Positions 56,730 to 64,000 of a stretch of DNA of 64,000 nucleotides are shown piece by piece. The position numbers and the translations under genes are program-made. Source of the stretch: Hyphomicrobiales bacterium (lineage in GTDB: Bacteria > Pseudomonadota > Alphaproteobacteria > Rhizobiales > Rhizobiaceae); assembly GCA_900473745.1 (NCBI GenBank), contig UCMW01000021.1, forward strand, positions 1-64,000, given 5' to 3'. The notes beneath the pieces are model-generated. The model saw only the letters and a list, made by a program, of their open reading frames with translations, ran no database searches and was not told where the DNA came from. Positions within the stretch are counted from its first letter, which is position 1; the number at the start of each line of letters is the position of its first letter.

Positions 56730-58328
56730 TTACTCGGCGATGTCGACGTTTTCGAAAGTGAAGTCGCCAAGCGGGCTCTGGACGAAGCCGGAGACTTCCT
56801 TGCGCATCGGAACGATCGAGAGCGAATGGTCGATCGTGGCCCACGGCGCTTCGCGCTTGAAGACGAGCTGGGCTTCTTCGTAGAGCTTGGTGCGCTCGGC
56901 CTGGTCGGAGGTGACCTTGGCCTTCTTCACCAGTGCGTCGAATTCCTCGTTGCACCACTGCGCGCGGTTGTTGCCGCCGACGGCAGCGCAGCCCAGCAGC
57001 GTGTCGAGGAAGTTGTCCGGGTCGCCGTTGTCGCCGGTCCAGCCGAGCATGACAGCACCATCACGATCCTTGGCCTTCGAGCGGTCGAGATACTCGGCCC
57101 ATTCGTAAGAAACGATCTCGACGGTGACGCCGATCTTGGAGAAGTCATCCTGGATGATTTCAGCGGCGCGACGTGCGTTCAGCATGTAGGGACGCGAAAC
57201 CGGCATGGCCCAGACCTTCATCGAAAGGCCGGTAACACCAGCGGCTTCGAGTTCCTTCTTGGCGGCGTCCAGATCGTAAGCGTCGTCCTGGGTGGCCTGG
57301 TTGTAGGACCACATGGTCGGCGGGATCGGGTTCTTCGCCGGCGTTGCCATGCCCTGGAAGACAGCGTCGACGATCGCTTCCTTGTTGATGGCCTTGTTCA
57401 GCGCCTTGCGGACTTCCGGCTTGTCAAAGGGAGCCTGGGTCGTGTTGTAGGCGAGGTAAGCGACGTTCAGGCCTTCCTGCTCCATCACGGTCAGGGCCGG
57501 ATCGGACTTCATGGTCTCGACGTCGGCAGCGTTCGGGAACGGCATCAGGTGGCATTCGCCAGCCTTGAGCTTCTGGTAGCGAACGGCAGCATCCGTGGTG
57601 ATCGCGAAGACGAGGTCGTCGATCTTCGGCGCGCCACCCCAGTAGTCGGCGTTCTTCTTGTAGCGGATGACAGCATCCTGCTGGTAACCGACGAAGGAGA
57701 ACGGACCAGTGCCGACCGGCATCTGGTTCAGCTGTTCCTTCTTGCCTTCAGCTTCGAGCTTGTCGGCATATTCCTTGGAGACGATCGAAGCGAAAGGCAT
57801 TGCAAGATTTGCGAGGAACGGCGCTTCCGGCTTGTTGAGCGTGAACTTGACCGTCATGTCATCGACCTTTTCGATCGACTTGATCAGTTCCGGGAAGCCC
57901 ATGCCGGCGGCATATTCCCAGGAGGTGCCGGCAACATACTGGTTCCACGGATGATCGGCCTTCAGCTGGCGATCCAGCGAGAAAAGGACGTCATCGGCGC
58001 TGAATTCGCGCGACGGGGTGAAGAACTCGGTCGTGTGGAACTTGACGCCAGGACGCAGCTTGAAGGTGTATTCGGTGCCTTCGGCATTGACTTCATAGCT
58101 TTCGGCCAGACCAGCTTCGGCTTCGGTCGTGCCGGGCTTGAATTCCATCAGGCGGCTGTAGACCGGATGCGCAGAGGCATCGAAAGTCGTGCCGGCGGTG
58201 TACATGCCGGGATCGAAGCCTTCCGGCGATCCTTCCGAGCAGTAAACAAAGGTCTTGGCGCTGGCGGCGCCCGACAGGAAAGTAGCGGCAGCAAGCGCTG
58301 CGGCTGCAAGAGCAAACTTGGTTTTCAT
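56730..58328 (-). CDS. dppA: Dipeptide ABC transporter solute-binding protein DppA
   Basis: 532 residues, typical of the class. Signal peptide with cleavage after A-S-A near residue 24, then the SBP_bac_5 (type 2, three-domain) fold: Y-C-S-E-G-S-P-E-G-F-D-P at the start and F-T-L-N-K-P-E-A-P-F-L-A-N near 175 are characteristic. It binds dipeptides (or haem or other peptides, which this family can also take) in the periplasm. First gene of dppABCDF, with a long noncoding region upstream. Confidence 0.93.
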   Translation of the reverse strand: MKTKFALAAAALAAATFLSGAASAKTFVYCSEGSPEGFDPGMYTAGTTFDASAHPVYSRLMEFKPGTTEAEAGLAESYEVNAEGTEYTFKLRPGVKFHTTEFFTPSREFSADDVLFSLDRQLKADHPWNQYVAGTSWEYAAGMGFPELIKSIEKVDDMTVKFTLNKPEAPFLANLAMPFASIVSKEYADKLEAEGKKEQLNQMPVGTGPFSFVGYQQDAVIRYKKNADYWGGAPKIDDLVFAITTDAAVRYQKLKAGECHLMPFPNAADVETMKSDPALTVMEQEGLNVAYLAYNTTQAPFDKPEVRKALNKAINKEAIVDAVFQGMATPAKNPIPPTMWSYNQATQDDAYDLDAAKKELEAAGVTGLSMKVWAMPVSRPYMLNARRAAEIIQDDFSKIGVTVEIVSYEWAEYLDRSKAKDRDGAVMLGWTGDNGDPDNFLDTLLGCAAVGGNNRAQWCNEEFDALVKKAKVTSDQAERTKLYEEAQLVFKREAPWATIDHSLSIVPMRKEVSGFVQSPLGDFTFENVDIAE

Positions 58329-58850
58329 GAGCAGTCTCCCAAAGGCTAAGGACGAGAGTCCTCGCCGGTTCTTTTGGTCCCGCGGCGCGTGGATCGCACC
58401 CGTGTTTTGTGAAGATCGGCTTCAGCCGCTCTTCCGGCAATCGAAGGATTACCAGCCACGCGTCGTATTCTGACCAGCGGCAAGGATCATCCCTCGGATC
58501 ACTGCTGCAGTGTCTTATCGGCTTCGGATGCGTTGTAAAGAGAGATTCGGCTCAATTCGGACATAGAATTGGTCTGGTTTTCGCCGCAATTGGCGCCTGT
58601 GCGCTCATACATTCTACAATCCGCAAACTGGCCCGACGAAACCATCGAACATTAGAGATGCAAGAGAATGCAGAAGAATCAAGGCTTCAGCGGTTGCTGC
58701 GTCGCAAAATGGCAAGGCCAGCCGAGCGGTCAGGCGGGGTGTAGCAAGCTGTAGGAAGTTTATCAACCAGTCAAAAAAATTGTTCGCTGCGAGAGCAGGC
58801 ACCGTCGCATACCCTGCCTTGCAAGGGTCAAAGCGGCCTGGTGTTCGAGG
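58329..58850. other. Noncoding region upstream of dppA
   Basis: About 520 bases without a credible gene; the open frames here have no coding character. Near dppA the RNA could fold a hairpin at 58411-58434 (GAAGA-CGGC/GCCG-TCTTC with two mismatches), about 85 bases before the start codon. An AT-rich stretch with a run of seven A lies at 58765-58785. I see no certain promoter. Confidence 0.5.
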
Positions 58851-58851
58851 G

Positions 58852-58884
58852 AAGGAGGAGGGGCTTGGGGAACCCCTCCTCCTT
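58852..58884. terminator. Terminator at the end of the RND efflux operon
   Basis: AAGGAGGAGGGG pairs perfectly with CCCCTCCTCCTT around nine bases. It starts nine bases after the RND stop on the minus strand. The T-rich flank is on the plus-strand side, so it may act in both directions. Confidence 0.75.
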
Positions 58885-58892
58885 CTTTTCGG

Positions 58893-61800
58893 TCACGCTT
58901 TGTGGGGAGAGCGACCGAAGAAGAAGGCGTAAGCCGCGGGCAAAACCAAAATGGTCAGCACGGTCGCCACGAGAATGCCACCCATCATCGCGTAGGCGAG
59001 CGGACCCCAGAAGATGCCGCGCGAAATGGGGATGAGCGCGAGCACCGCCGTGAGCGCCGTCAGCATGATCGGTCGGAAACGTCGGACGGCAGAGCCGATG
59101 ATCGCTTCCAGTCGGTCCATGCCGGCCGCAATATCCTGGTCGATCTGGTCGATCAGGATGATCGAGTTGCGAATGATAATGCCGAGCAGGGCGATGACAC
59201 CGAGGATCGCGACGAAACCGAAGGGCGCACCGGAAACCAGCAAGGCTGCCGCAGCCCCGATAATCCCGAGCGGACCGGTCGCGAGCACGAGCATGGCCTT
59301 GCCGAAGTGTTGCAACTGGATCATCAGCAGCACCACGATGACGAGAAGCATGATAGGCGCTTTCGCGGCGATCGAGTCCTGGCTCTCGGCGCTGTCTTCC
59401 GCGCCACCCTGTATCTCGATGGAGTAACTCGGGGCTAAGCCGTCGCGGAGCGATTGCATGTCCTCGAACATGCGCAGCGCCTCGTCGTTCGACTGGACAT
59501 CATCCGGCACTGTTGCGCGTACAGTGACCGTCGGCAGGCGATTGCGACGCCATTCGATGCCCTGCTCCAGCGTCGGTACGACCTTGGCGATCTGCGACAG
59601 CGGGATGAAGGCTCCGAGATCCGTCGGTACGTAGATCGAATTGACCGCAGTGAGCAGCCGACGGCTGTCTTCCGGTTCGCGGGCGACGATCGAGATCGTT
59701 TCCTCACCTGCTCGCACATCGGCAAGCGGAGCGCCGCTCATCGTGGCCTGAAGCATCTGCCTCAGGCGTTGCGAGGAAACGCCGAGCGCGCGGGCACGGT
59801 CCTGATCGACGACGAGGGTCATGGCCGGGACCGGCTCCAGCCAGTCGTCATGCACGGCCTGAAGCAACGGGTTCTGATGGAAGCGGGCCTTGACCTGGTC
59901 GGCAATGCGGCGAACCTCGTCACGCTCGGGGCCGCTGACGCGCATCTGGACGGCCCAGCCAGTCGGCGGACCGAGGAAGAGACGATCGACCTTGCCGCGC
60001 ACCGAGGGGAAGTCTTCGGCCAGCGTCATCCGGAGCTTGGTGATCAGCCGCTCCCGCGCCTCCTCGTCCCTCGCCATGACCAGAAGCTGGGCATAGTTCG
60101 GGTTGCGAAGCTGCTGGTCGAGCGGCAGGAAGAAACGCGGCGCGCCCTCCCCGACATAGGTCGCGACGAAACGCTGATCCTCGTCCGTCAGGATGGTGGC
60201 TTCCAGACGCTTCGCTTCGGCCTCGACTTCCTTGATCGAGGTACCCTCTGGCAGCCACATGTCGACGAGGATTTCCGGACGCGAAGACTGCGGGAAGAAA
60301 TTCTTCGGAATGAACTGGAATGACCAGAGGCTGACCGCGAAAATGGCCAGCGTGGAACCGATGACGATGACGCGATGCTGGACAGCCCAGGCGACGACCG
60401 AACGCAGGCGGCGGTAGAAGGGTGTGTCGAAGGCGTCGTGATGGTCGCCGACATGGGCCCTCTGCTTGAGGATCATGTAGCCGAGCCAAGGGGTAAAGTA
60501 GACGGCGACGAACCAGGAGATGACCAGGGAAATGCCGACGACATAGAAGAGCGAGCGGACATATTCACCGGCCGTCGATTCCGCAAAGCCGACGGGGATA
60601 AAGCCGGCCGTGGTGATCAGTGTGCCGGTCAGCATGGGGAAGGCGGTTGAGGAATAGGCGAAACTCGCCGCATCCAGCTTGTCGAGCCCCTCTTCCAGCT
60701 TTCGCTCCATCATCTCGACGACGATCATGGCGTCATCGACCAGGAGCCCGAGCGCGATAATAAGTGCGCCAAGGGAGATGCGCTGCAGATCGAGACCGAA
60801 CTCGTACATGACGGCAAAGGTGGCGGCGAGAACCAGCGGAATGGCGATCGCGATCACAAGGCCCGAGCGCCAGCCGATCGACACGAAAGAGACGACAAGG
60901 ACGATCAGGAGGGCTTCGCCGAGCGCCTTCATGAACTCGCCAACCGCCTCCCGCACGACTTCGGGCTGGTTGGAGATCTGCGAGACTTCTAGGCCGATCG
61001 GCAGGGTCGATTCAAATCGCTGCAGTGTCTCATCCACCGCATCCCCGACATCGGTGACCTTGAAGCCCTTGGCCATGACGACACCGACCTGAACGGAGTC
61101 CTTGCCGTTGAAGCGGAACTTGCGCTGGTAGGGATCTTCGAGCCCTTCGGTGACGGTTGCTATATCACCCAGCCGCGTGACCTGATCACCGGAATTCAGC
61201 CGAAGCTCGCGAATGTCTTCGGCAGCCGAGAAGCCGCCATCGACCGAGATTCGGACAGATCGGGAGCCGGTGTCGATCGACCCGGTCGCATCGATGGCAT
61301 TCTGTCCGGCGAGCGCGCTTTGCAGATCCGTGAAGGTGAGGCCCCGTTCGGCAAGCGCCTTGGACGAGACTTCGATGAAGATCTTCTGCGGCTGATCGCC
61401 CAGGATCACGGCCTTTTCGACACCCTCGGTCGAGAGGAGCACGTCACGCGCCTGGATCGCATGCTGCTTGAGTTCCGGATAGCTGTAGCCATCGCCGGTC
61501 AGCGCATAAAGCGTGATGTAGGTGTCCCCGAATTCGTCATTGAAATAGGGACCGAGCAGCCCCTCAGGCAGCTCGTTTTCGATATCGCCCACCTTCTTGC
61601 GGACCTGGTAGAAAGCATCAGCCACATCATTGGCGTCAGTATTGCCTTTGACCTGCAAGGTGATAATGGCCGAACCGGGCCGCGTGTAGGACTTCACCCA
61701 ATCGAGATAGGGTGTTTCCTGTAGCTTGCGCTCGATCTTGTTGACGACCTGGTCCTGCATGTCGGTGAGGGACGCTCCCGGCCAGAATGCCTGAACGACC

Positions 61801-61964
61801 ATGACGCGGAAGGTGAAATCGGGATCTTCCTTCTGGCCCATGCGCATGAGGCCAAACAGGCCGGTCAGGATGATCAGGCCGAAGAGGAAGCGGGCAATGC
61901 TGGGATGGCCGATGGCCCAACGGGACAAGTTGAATGAGCCCGGTTCTACAGGAGAAGTGTTCAT
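58893..61964 (-). CDS. RND-family efflux permease (inner-membrane pump)
   Basis: 1023 residues, normal for hydrophobe/amphiphile RND pumps. Twelve membrane helices with two large periplasmic loops. The proton-relay aspartates lie in helix 4 (L-G-L-L-V-D-D-A-M-I-V-V-E), matching the AcrB Asp pair. The N-terminal helix is preceded by a short polar stretch, R-W-A-I-G-H-P. It exports toxic compounds with the adaptor encoded upstream; no outer-membrane TolC gene is in this window. It starts 34 bases after the adaptor gene. The substrate is unknown. Confidence 0.93.
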   Translation of the reverse strand: MNTSPVEPGSFNLSRWAIGHPSIARFLFGLIILTGLFGLMRMGQKEDPDFTFRVMVVQAFWPGASLTDMQDQVVNKIERKLQETPYLDWVKSYTRPGSAIITLQVKGNTDANDVADAFYQVRKKVGDIENELPEGLLGPYFNDEFGDTYITLYALTGDGYSYPELKQHAIQARDVLLSTEGVEKAVILGDQPQKIFIEVSSKALAERGLTFTDLQSALAGQNAIDATGSIDTGSRSVRISVDGGFSAAEDIRELRLNSGDQVTRLGDIATVTEGLEDPYQRKFRFNGKDSVQVGVVMAKGFKVTDVGDAVDETLQRFESTLPIGLEVSQISNQPEVVREAVGEFMKALGEALLIVLVVSFVSIGWRSGLVIAIAIPLVLAATFAVMYEFGLDLQRISLGALIIALGLLVDDAMIVVEMMERKLEEGLDKLDAASFAYSSTAFPMLTGTLITTAGFIPVGFAESTAGEYVRSLFYVVGISLVISWFVAVYFTPWLGYMILKQRAHVGDHHDAFDTPFYRRLRSVVAWAVQHRVIVIGSTLAIFAVSLWSFQFIPKNFFPQSSRPEILVDMWLPEGTSIKEVEAEAKRLEATILTDEDQRFVATYVGEGAPRFFLPLDQQLRNPNYAQLLVMARDEEARERLITKLRMTLAEDFPSVRGKVDRLFLGPPTGWAVQMRVSGPERDEVRRIADQVKARFHQNPLLQAVHDDWLEPVPAMTLVVDQDRARALGVSSQRLRQMLQATMSGAPLADVRAGEETISIVAREPEDSRRLLTAVNSIYVPTDLGAFIPLSQIAKVVPTLEQGIEWRRNRLPTVTVRATVPDDVQSNDEALRMFEDMQSLRDGLAPSYSIEIQGGAEDSAESQDSIAAKAPIMLLVIVVLLMIQLQHFGKAMLVLATGPLGIIGAAAALLVSGAPFGFVAILGVIALLGIIIRNSIILIDQIDQDIAAGMDRLEAIIGSAVRRFRPIMLTALTAVLALIPISRGIFWGPLAYAMMGGILVATVLTILVLPAAYAFFFGRSPHKA

Positions 61965-61998
61965 GATATCTGGGTCCCGAAGGTGAAGGGCGCTGGGC

Positions 61999-63144
61999 TC
62001 AGGGGGTCGCGGCGTCAGGCTTCACAGCCTCCGCCTCGGCCGCACGAGACAGGTCTTGATCGGCAAGCCGCACTTTCATGTCTTCCGTCATGAACTGCGT
62101 GCCGGCCACCACTACGAGATCGCCTGGCTTCAAGCCGGCCGACACCTGGACACCAGTGTCGGAGAATGTGTCGACGGTGACAGGTCGCGCATGGACGGTG
62201 GCGTCAGTCCGGTCGACAGTCCAGACCGTCGACTGCTTGGCTGCATCCTGGGTCAGCGCAGAGAGCGGCAGTTCGAAGAAGTCCCTGTCGGACGGGGCAA
62301 GTGCTGTCACGCGCGCCGTCATGCCAAGCAGGATCTGCGGGTTGTCCGGAAGTGCGATGCGCACTGCAAAGGTGCGCGATGTGGCATCGGCGCTACCGGC
62401 CACTTCCCGGACGGCGCCCTTCAAGGCCAGACCATCCTTCGACCAGAAGCCGACCTCGACCTCTTTGCCGGGCGCAAAGGCAAAGATTTCATTCTCCGGC
62501 ACGGCGATGAGTACTTCCTTCTCACCATCAGCAGCAACTGTGACAACGGGGCTGCCGGCAGCGACGACCTGGCCGGCATCGGCGCTGATGGCCGTGACGA
62601 TGCCCGTCTTGTCAGCCTTCAGCTCACCATAGGCAACTTGGTTTCGGGCCTGTTCCAGGGACGAGCGCTGGCTGTCCCGGGTCGCGAGCGCCTGATTGTA
62701 GGTCAATTGCGCCTGCTCGAGCTGTGCCTTGGTCGTCACCTGCTGCCGATAAAGGGCGTTGGCACGCTTCAGGGCAAAATCTGCCGTCTCCAGCTGACGT
62801 TCCGCGGCGGCAAGGCTCGCTTCGGCGCTGCTCATCTGAAGCTCGTAGTCGGTGACGTCGAGACGGGCAAGCACATCGCCCGGCGCCACGCGGTCGCCGA
62901 TATCGACAAGGCGCTCGACGATCTTGCCGGCGACCCGGAAGCCGGCTGCGGCTTCGCTGCGGGCCTTGACCGTGCCGGAATACTTCAGCTCCCGGTCCGT
63001 AGAAGGTGCGGAGACCTCGATCACCTTGACGGGACGCAGGACCGGCTCCTGGACGACCTCCGCGCCGCTATCCGAGCAGCCAGCGAGGCCGAGGGTGAGC
63101 AGCAGAGGCAATGCGAACACAGATACGCGATGCTTGGCGGACAT
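61999..63144 (-). CDS. RND efflux periplasmic adaptor, lipoprotein
   Basis: 381 residues. Lipobox L-A-G-C with Cys23 as the lipid-anchored residue. Order: barrel-sandwich (biotinyl-lipoyl-like) halves flanking a coiled-coil hairpin at about 100-165 (A-E-A-S-L-A-A-A-E-R-Q-L-E-T), beta-barrel and membrane-proximal domains. It links the inner-membrane pump to an outer-membrane channel. GGAGGAACC precedes ATG 63144, 24 bases after the TetR stop. Confidence 0.92.
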   Translation of the reverse strand: MSAKHRVSVFALPLLLTLGLAGCSDSGAEVVQEPVLRPVKVIEVSAPSTDRELKYSGTVKARSEAAAGFRVAGKIVERLVDIGDRVAPGDVLARLDVTDYELQMSSAEASLAAAERQLETADFALKRANALYRQQVTTKAQLEQAQLTYNQALATRDSQRSSLEQARNQVAYGELKADKTGIVTAISADAGQVVAAGSPVVTVAADGEKEVLIAVPENEIFAFAPGKEVEVGFWSKDGLALKGAVREVAGSADATSRTFAVRIALPDNPQILLGMTARVTALAPSDRDFFELPLSALTQDAAKQSTVWTVDRTDATVHARPVTVDTFSDTGVQVSAGLKPGDLVVVAGTQFMTEDMKVRLADQDLSRAAEAEAVKPDAATP

Positions 63145-63168
63145 GGTGGTTCCTCCCCGAGCGGGGTT

Positions 63169-63771
63169 TCAGGCCTTGAGGGCGCGGATGGCAAATTCGG
63201 TCAGTTCTTCCGGCTTGGCGCGATTGTCCTTGCCGATACATTGCGCGACCAATTGGGGATGGTGAAGCGGCGAAATCGCAGCACCGAAACAGCGGGCGAC
63301 ATGGACGGGATCGCCTTTGGCGAATTCACCCTTTTCCATGCCGTCGGCAATGATCCGAGCGAGAACCGCCTGCACTTCATCGATATGCTTGTCGATGACG
63401 CCCCAGCTCTGCTCGATCGCCACGACGGCCATTTCATGGACCTTTTTCTCGTCCATCATTGTCGCGACCGTGAATTCGAACTGGGCCATGGCATAGCGCC
63501 GCAGTCGCTCTTCGGCGCTCAACGGCATGGCAGCGAAATCCTCAGCTATCTTCAAGCTCTGTGCCAGAAGGCGTGCGCAGACACCTTCGAGCAGCTCACT
63601 TTTGGAAGCGAAGAAGCGGTAGATGTTCGCAGGCGACATGCCGAGCTCCTTCGCCACGTCGGCGACGGTCGTCTTGCTGTAGCCATAGTGCCGAAACTGA
63701 GCCTCCGCAGCCTCAAGGATGCGGGTGGCCATATCGGTGGTATCATTCGGATGCGGGGCAGCTTGTGTCAT
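63169..63771 (-). CDS. TetR-family repressor of the efflux operon
   Basis: 200 residues. Residues about 15-62 form the helix-turn-helix (A-T-R-I-L-E-A-A-E-A-Q-F, then V-A-K-E-L-G-M-S-P-A-N-I-Y-R-F-F); the rest is a variable ligand domain, with a C-terminal region of the TetR_C group. First gene of the operon with the adaptor and pump, so autoregulation is likely. A 36-bp dyad lies just upstream of ATG 63771. There is no ribosome site in front of this ATG, so translation may be leaderless. ATG 63732 is the alternative start. Confidence 0.9.
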   Translation of the reverse strand: MTQAAPHPNDTTDMATRILEAAEAQFRHYGYSKTTVADVAKELGMSPANIYRFFASKSELLEGVCARLLAQSLKIAEDFAAMPLSAEERLRRYAMAQFEFTVATMMDEKKVHEMAVVAIEQSWGVIDKHIDEVQAVLARIIADGMEKGEFAKGDPVHVARCFGAAISPLHHPQLVAQCIGKDNRAKPEELTEFAIRALKA

Positions 63772-63777
63772 GATGAT

Positions 63778-63813
63778 TTACGACTGACGATTTTTGAATT
63801 TCGTCATTCGTAA
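63778..63813. promoter_or_regulatory. 36-bp dyad operator for the TetR repressor
   Basis: TTACGA-C-TGACGA at the left pairs with TCGTCA-T-TCGTAA at the right around ten central bases; only a few positions break the symmetry. It ends six bases from the TetR start codon. A dyad this long fits two TetR dimers or one dimer on extended half-sites, and binding would block transcription start. Confidence 0.75.
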
Positions 63814-64000
63814 TGGACAAGACAGCATGAGTCAATATGCAGCAAAGCTACAAAATGATGTTTCGATGCGCTGGGTGCGGCACAGTCGGTCACCAACGAC
63901 GGCAGATTTCGAGCTTCGCTGTCGAGTGAAACCCTCTGGCCGGCAGAGGCTGCATTCCACTAACGGCTACGGAAGTCTGCTTGCGTCCAGGTTTACGGGG
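63814..64000. other. Right-edge noncoding sequence
   Basis: 187 bases with no gene I can support. The first part probably contains the promoter of the efflux operon. No open frame of credible length begins before the window ends. Confidence 0.4.

Noticed and set aside
58409..58744. 111-residue open frame upstream of dppA
   Set aside because: No ribosome site, no domain or membrane pattern, and its composition is unlike real genes here.

Overview
The window reads as chromosome or large-replicon sequence of an alphaproteobacterium of the Rhizobiaceae (Rhizobium/Agrobacterium relatives). This rests on four things: an Agrobacterium-type oxidative hexuronate pathway in the udh/kdgD/gci/gli arrangement, the density of ABC and TRAP importers, GC-rich codon use, and a Rhizobium-type palindromic repeat. 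I see no rRNA, tRNA, CRISPR array, insertion sequence or prophage gene.

Layout. 1-9059 (minus) is the 5' 3019 codons of a giant type I-secreted repeat protein: T1SS-143-like repeats, a von Willebrand A domain, then near-identical Ig-like repeats that run off the left edge. 9388-16983 is a hexuronate/hexarate block: uronate dehydrogenase (minus), and on plus a GntR regulator, KdgD, galactarolactone cycloisomerase, galactarolactone isomerase and a DctPQM TRAP transporter. A shared 15-bp motif lies at both promoters. 17172-19316 holds ornithine cyclodeaminase and a GAF-GGDEF diguanylate cyclase. recX follows on minus. 19945-27562 is a cytosolic two-component pair facing a ribose-type ABC importer plus an SMP-30 lactonase.

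27613-37417 (minus) is a seven-gene operon: NitT/TauT-type ABC importer, two DUF1989 (UAAP) proteins, a biotin-dependent urea/guanidine carboxylase and allophanate hydrolase. Its leader has a clear guanidine-I (ykkC) riboswitch behind a near-consensus sigma-54 promoter, so the operon most likely imports guanidine and breaks it down for nitrogen. The carboxylase gene carries an in-frame 179-bp inverted-repeat element of Rhizobium palindromic type.

37842-43235 holds a qorB/qorR-like divergent pair, a TadG-like von Willebrand A protein, a PAS-PAS-XRE regulator, a 56-residue membrane protein and KDG kinase. 43450-48513 is a siderophore-family ABC importer with two paralogous binding proteins sharing a Cys-Cys motif, divergent from a methyltransferase. 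48532-50972 holds a YitT membrane protein, an aminotransferase and its divergent Lrp regulator. 51089-52891 is a double alpha/beta-hydrolase protein with altered nucleophile elbows. 52941-58328 (minus) is dppABCDF. 58893-63771 (minus) is a TetR-MFP-RND efflux operon with a 36-bp dyad just upstream.

A recurring theme is a strong stem-loop directly after the solute-binding gene of each importer (five of five importers). It would let the binding protein be made in excess over the membrane parts.
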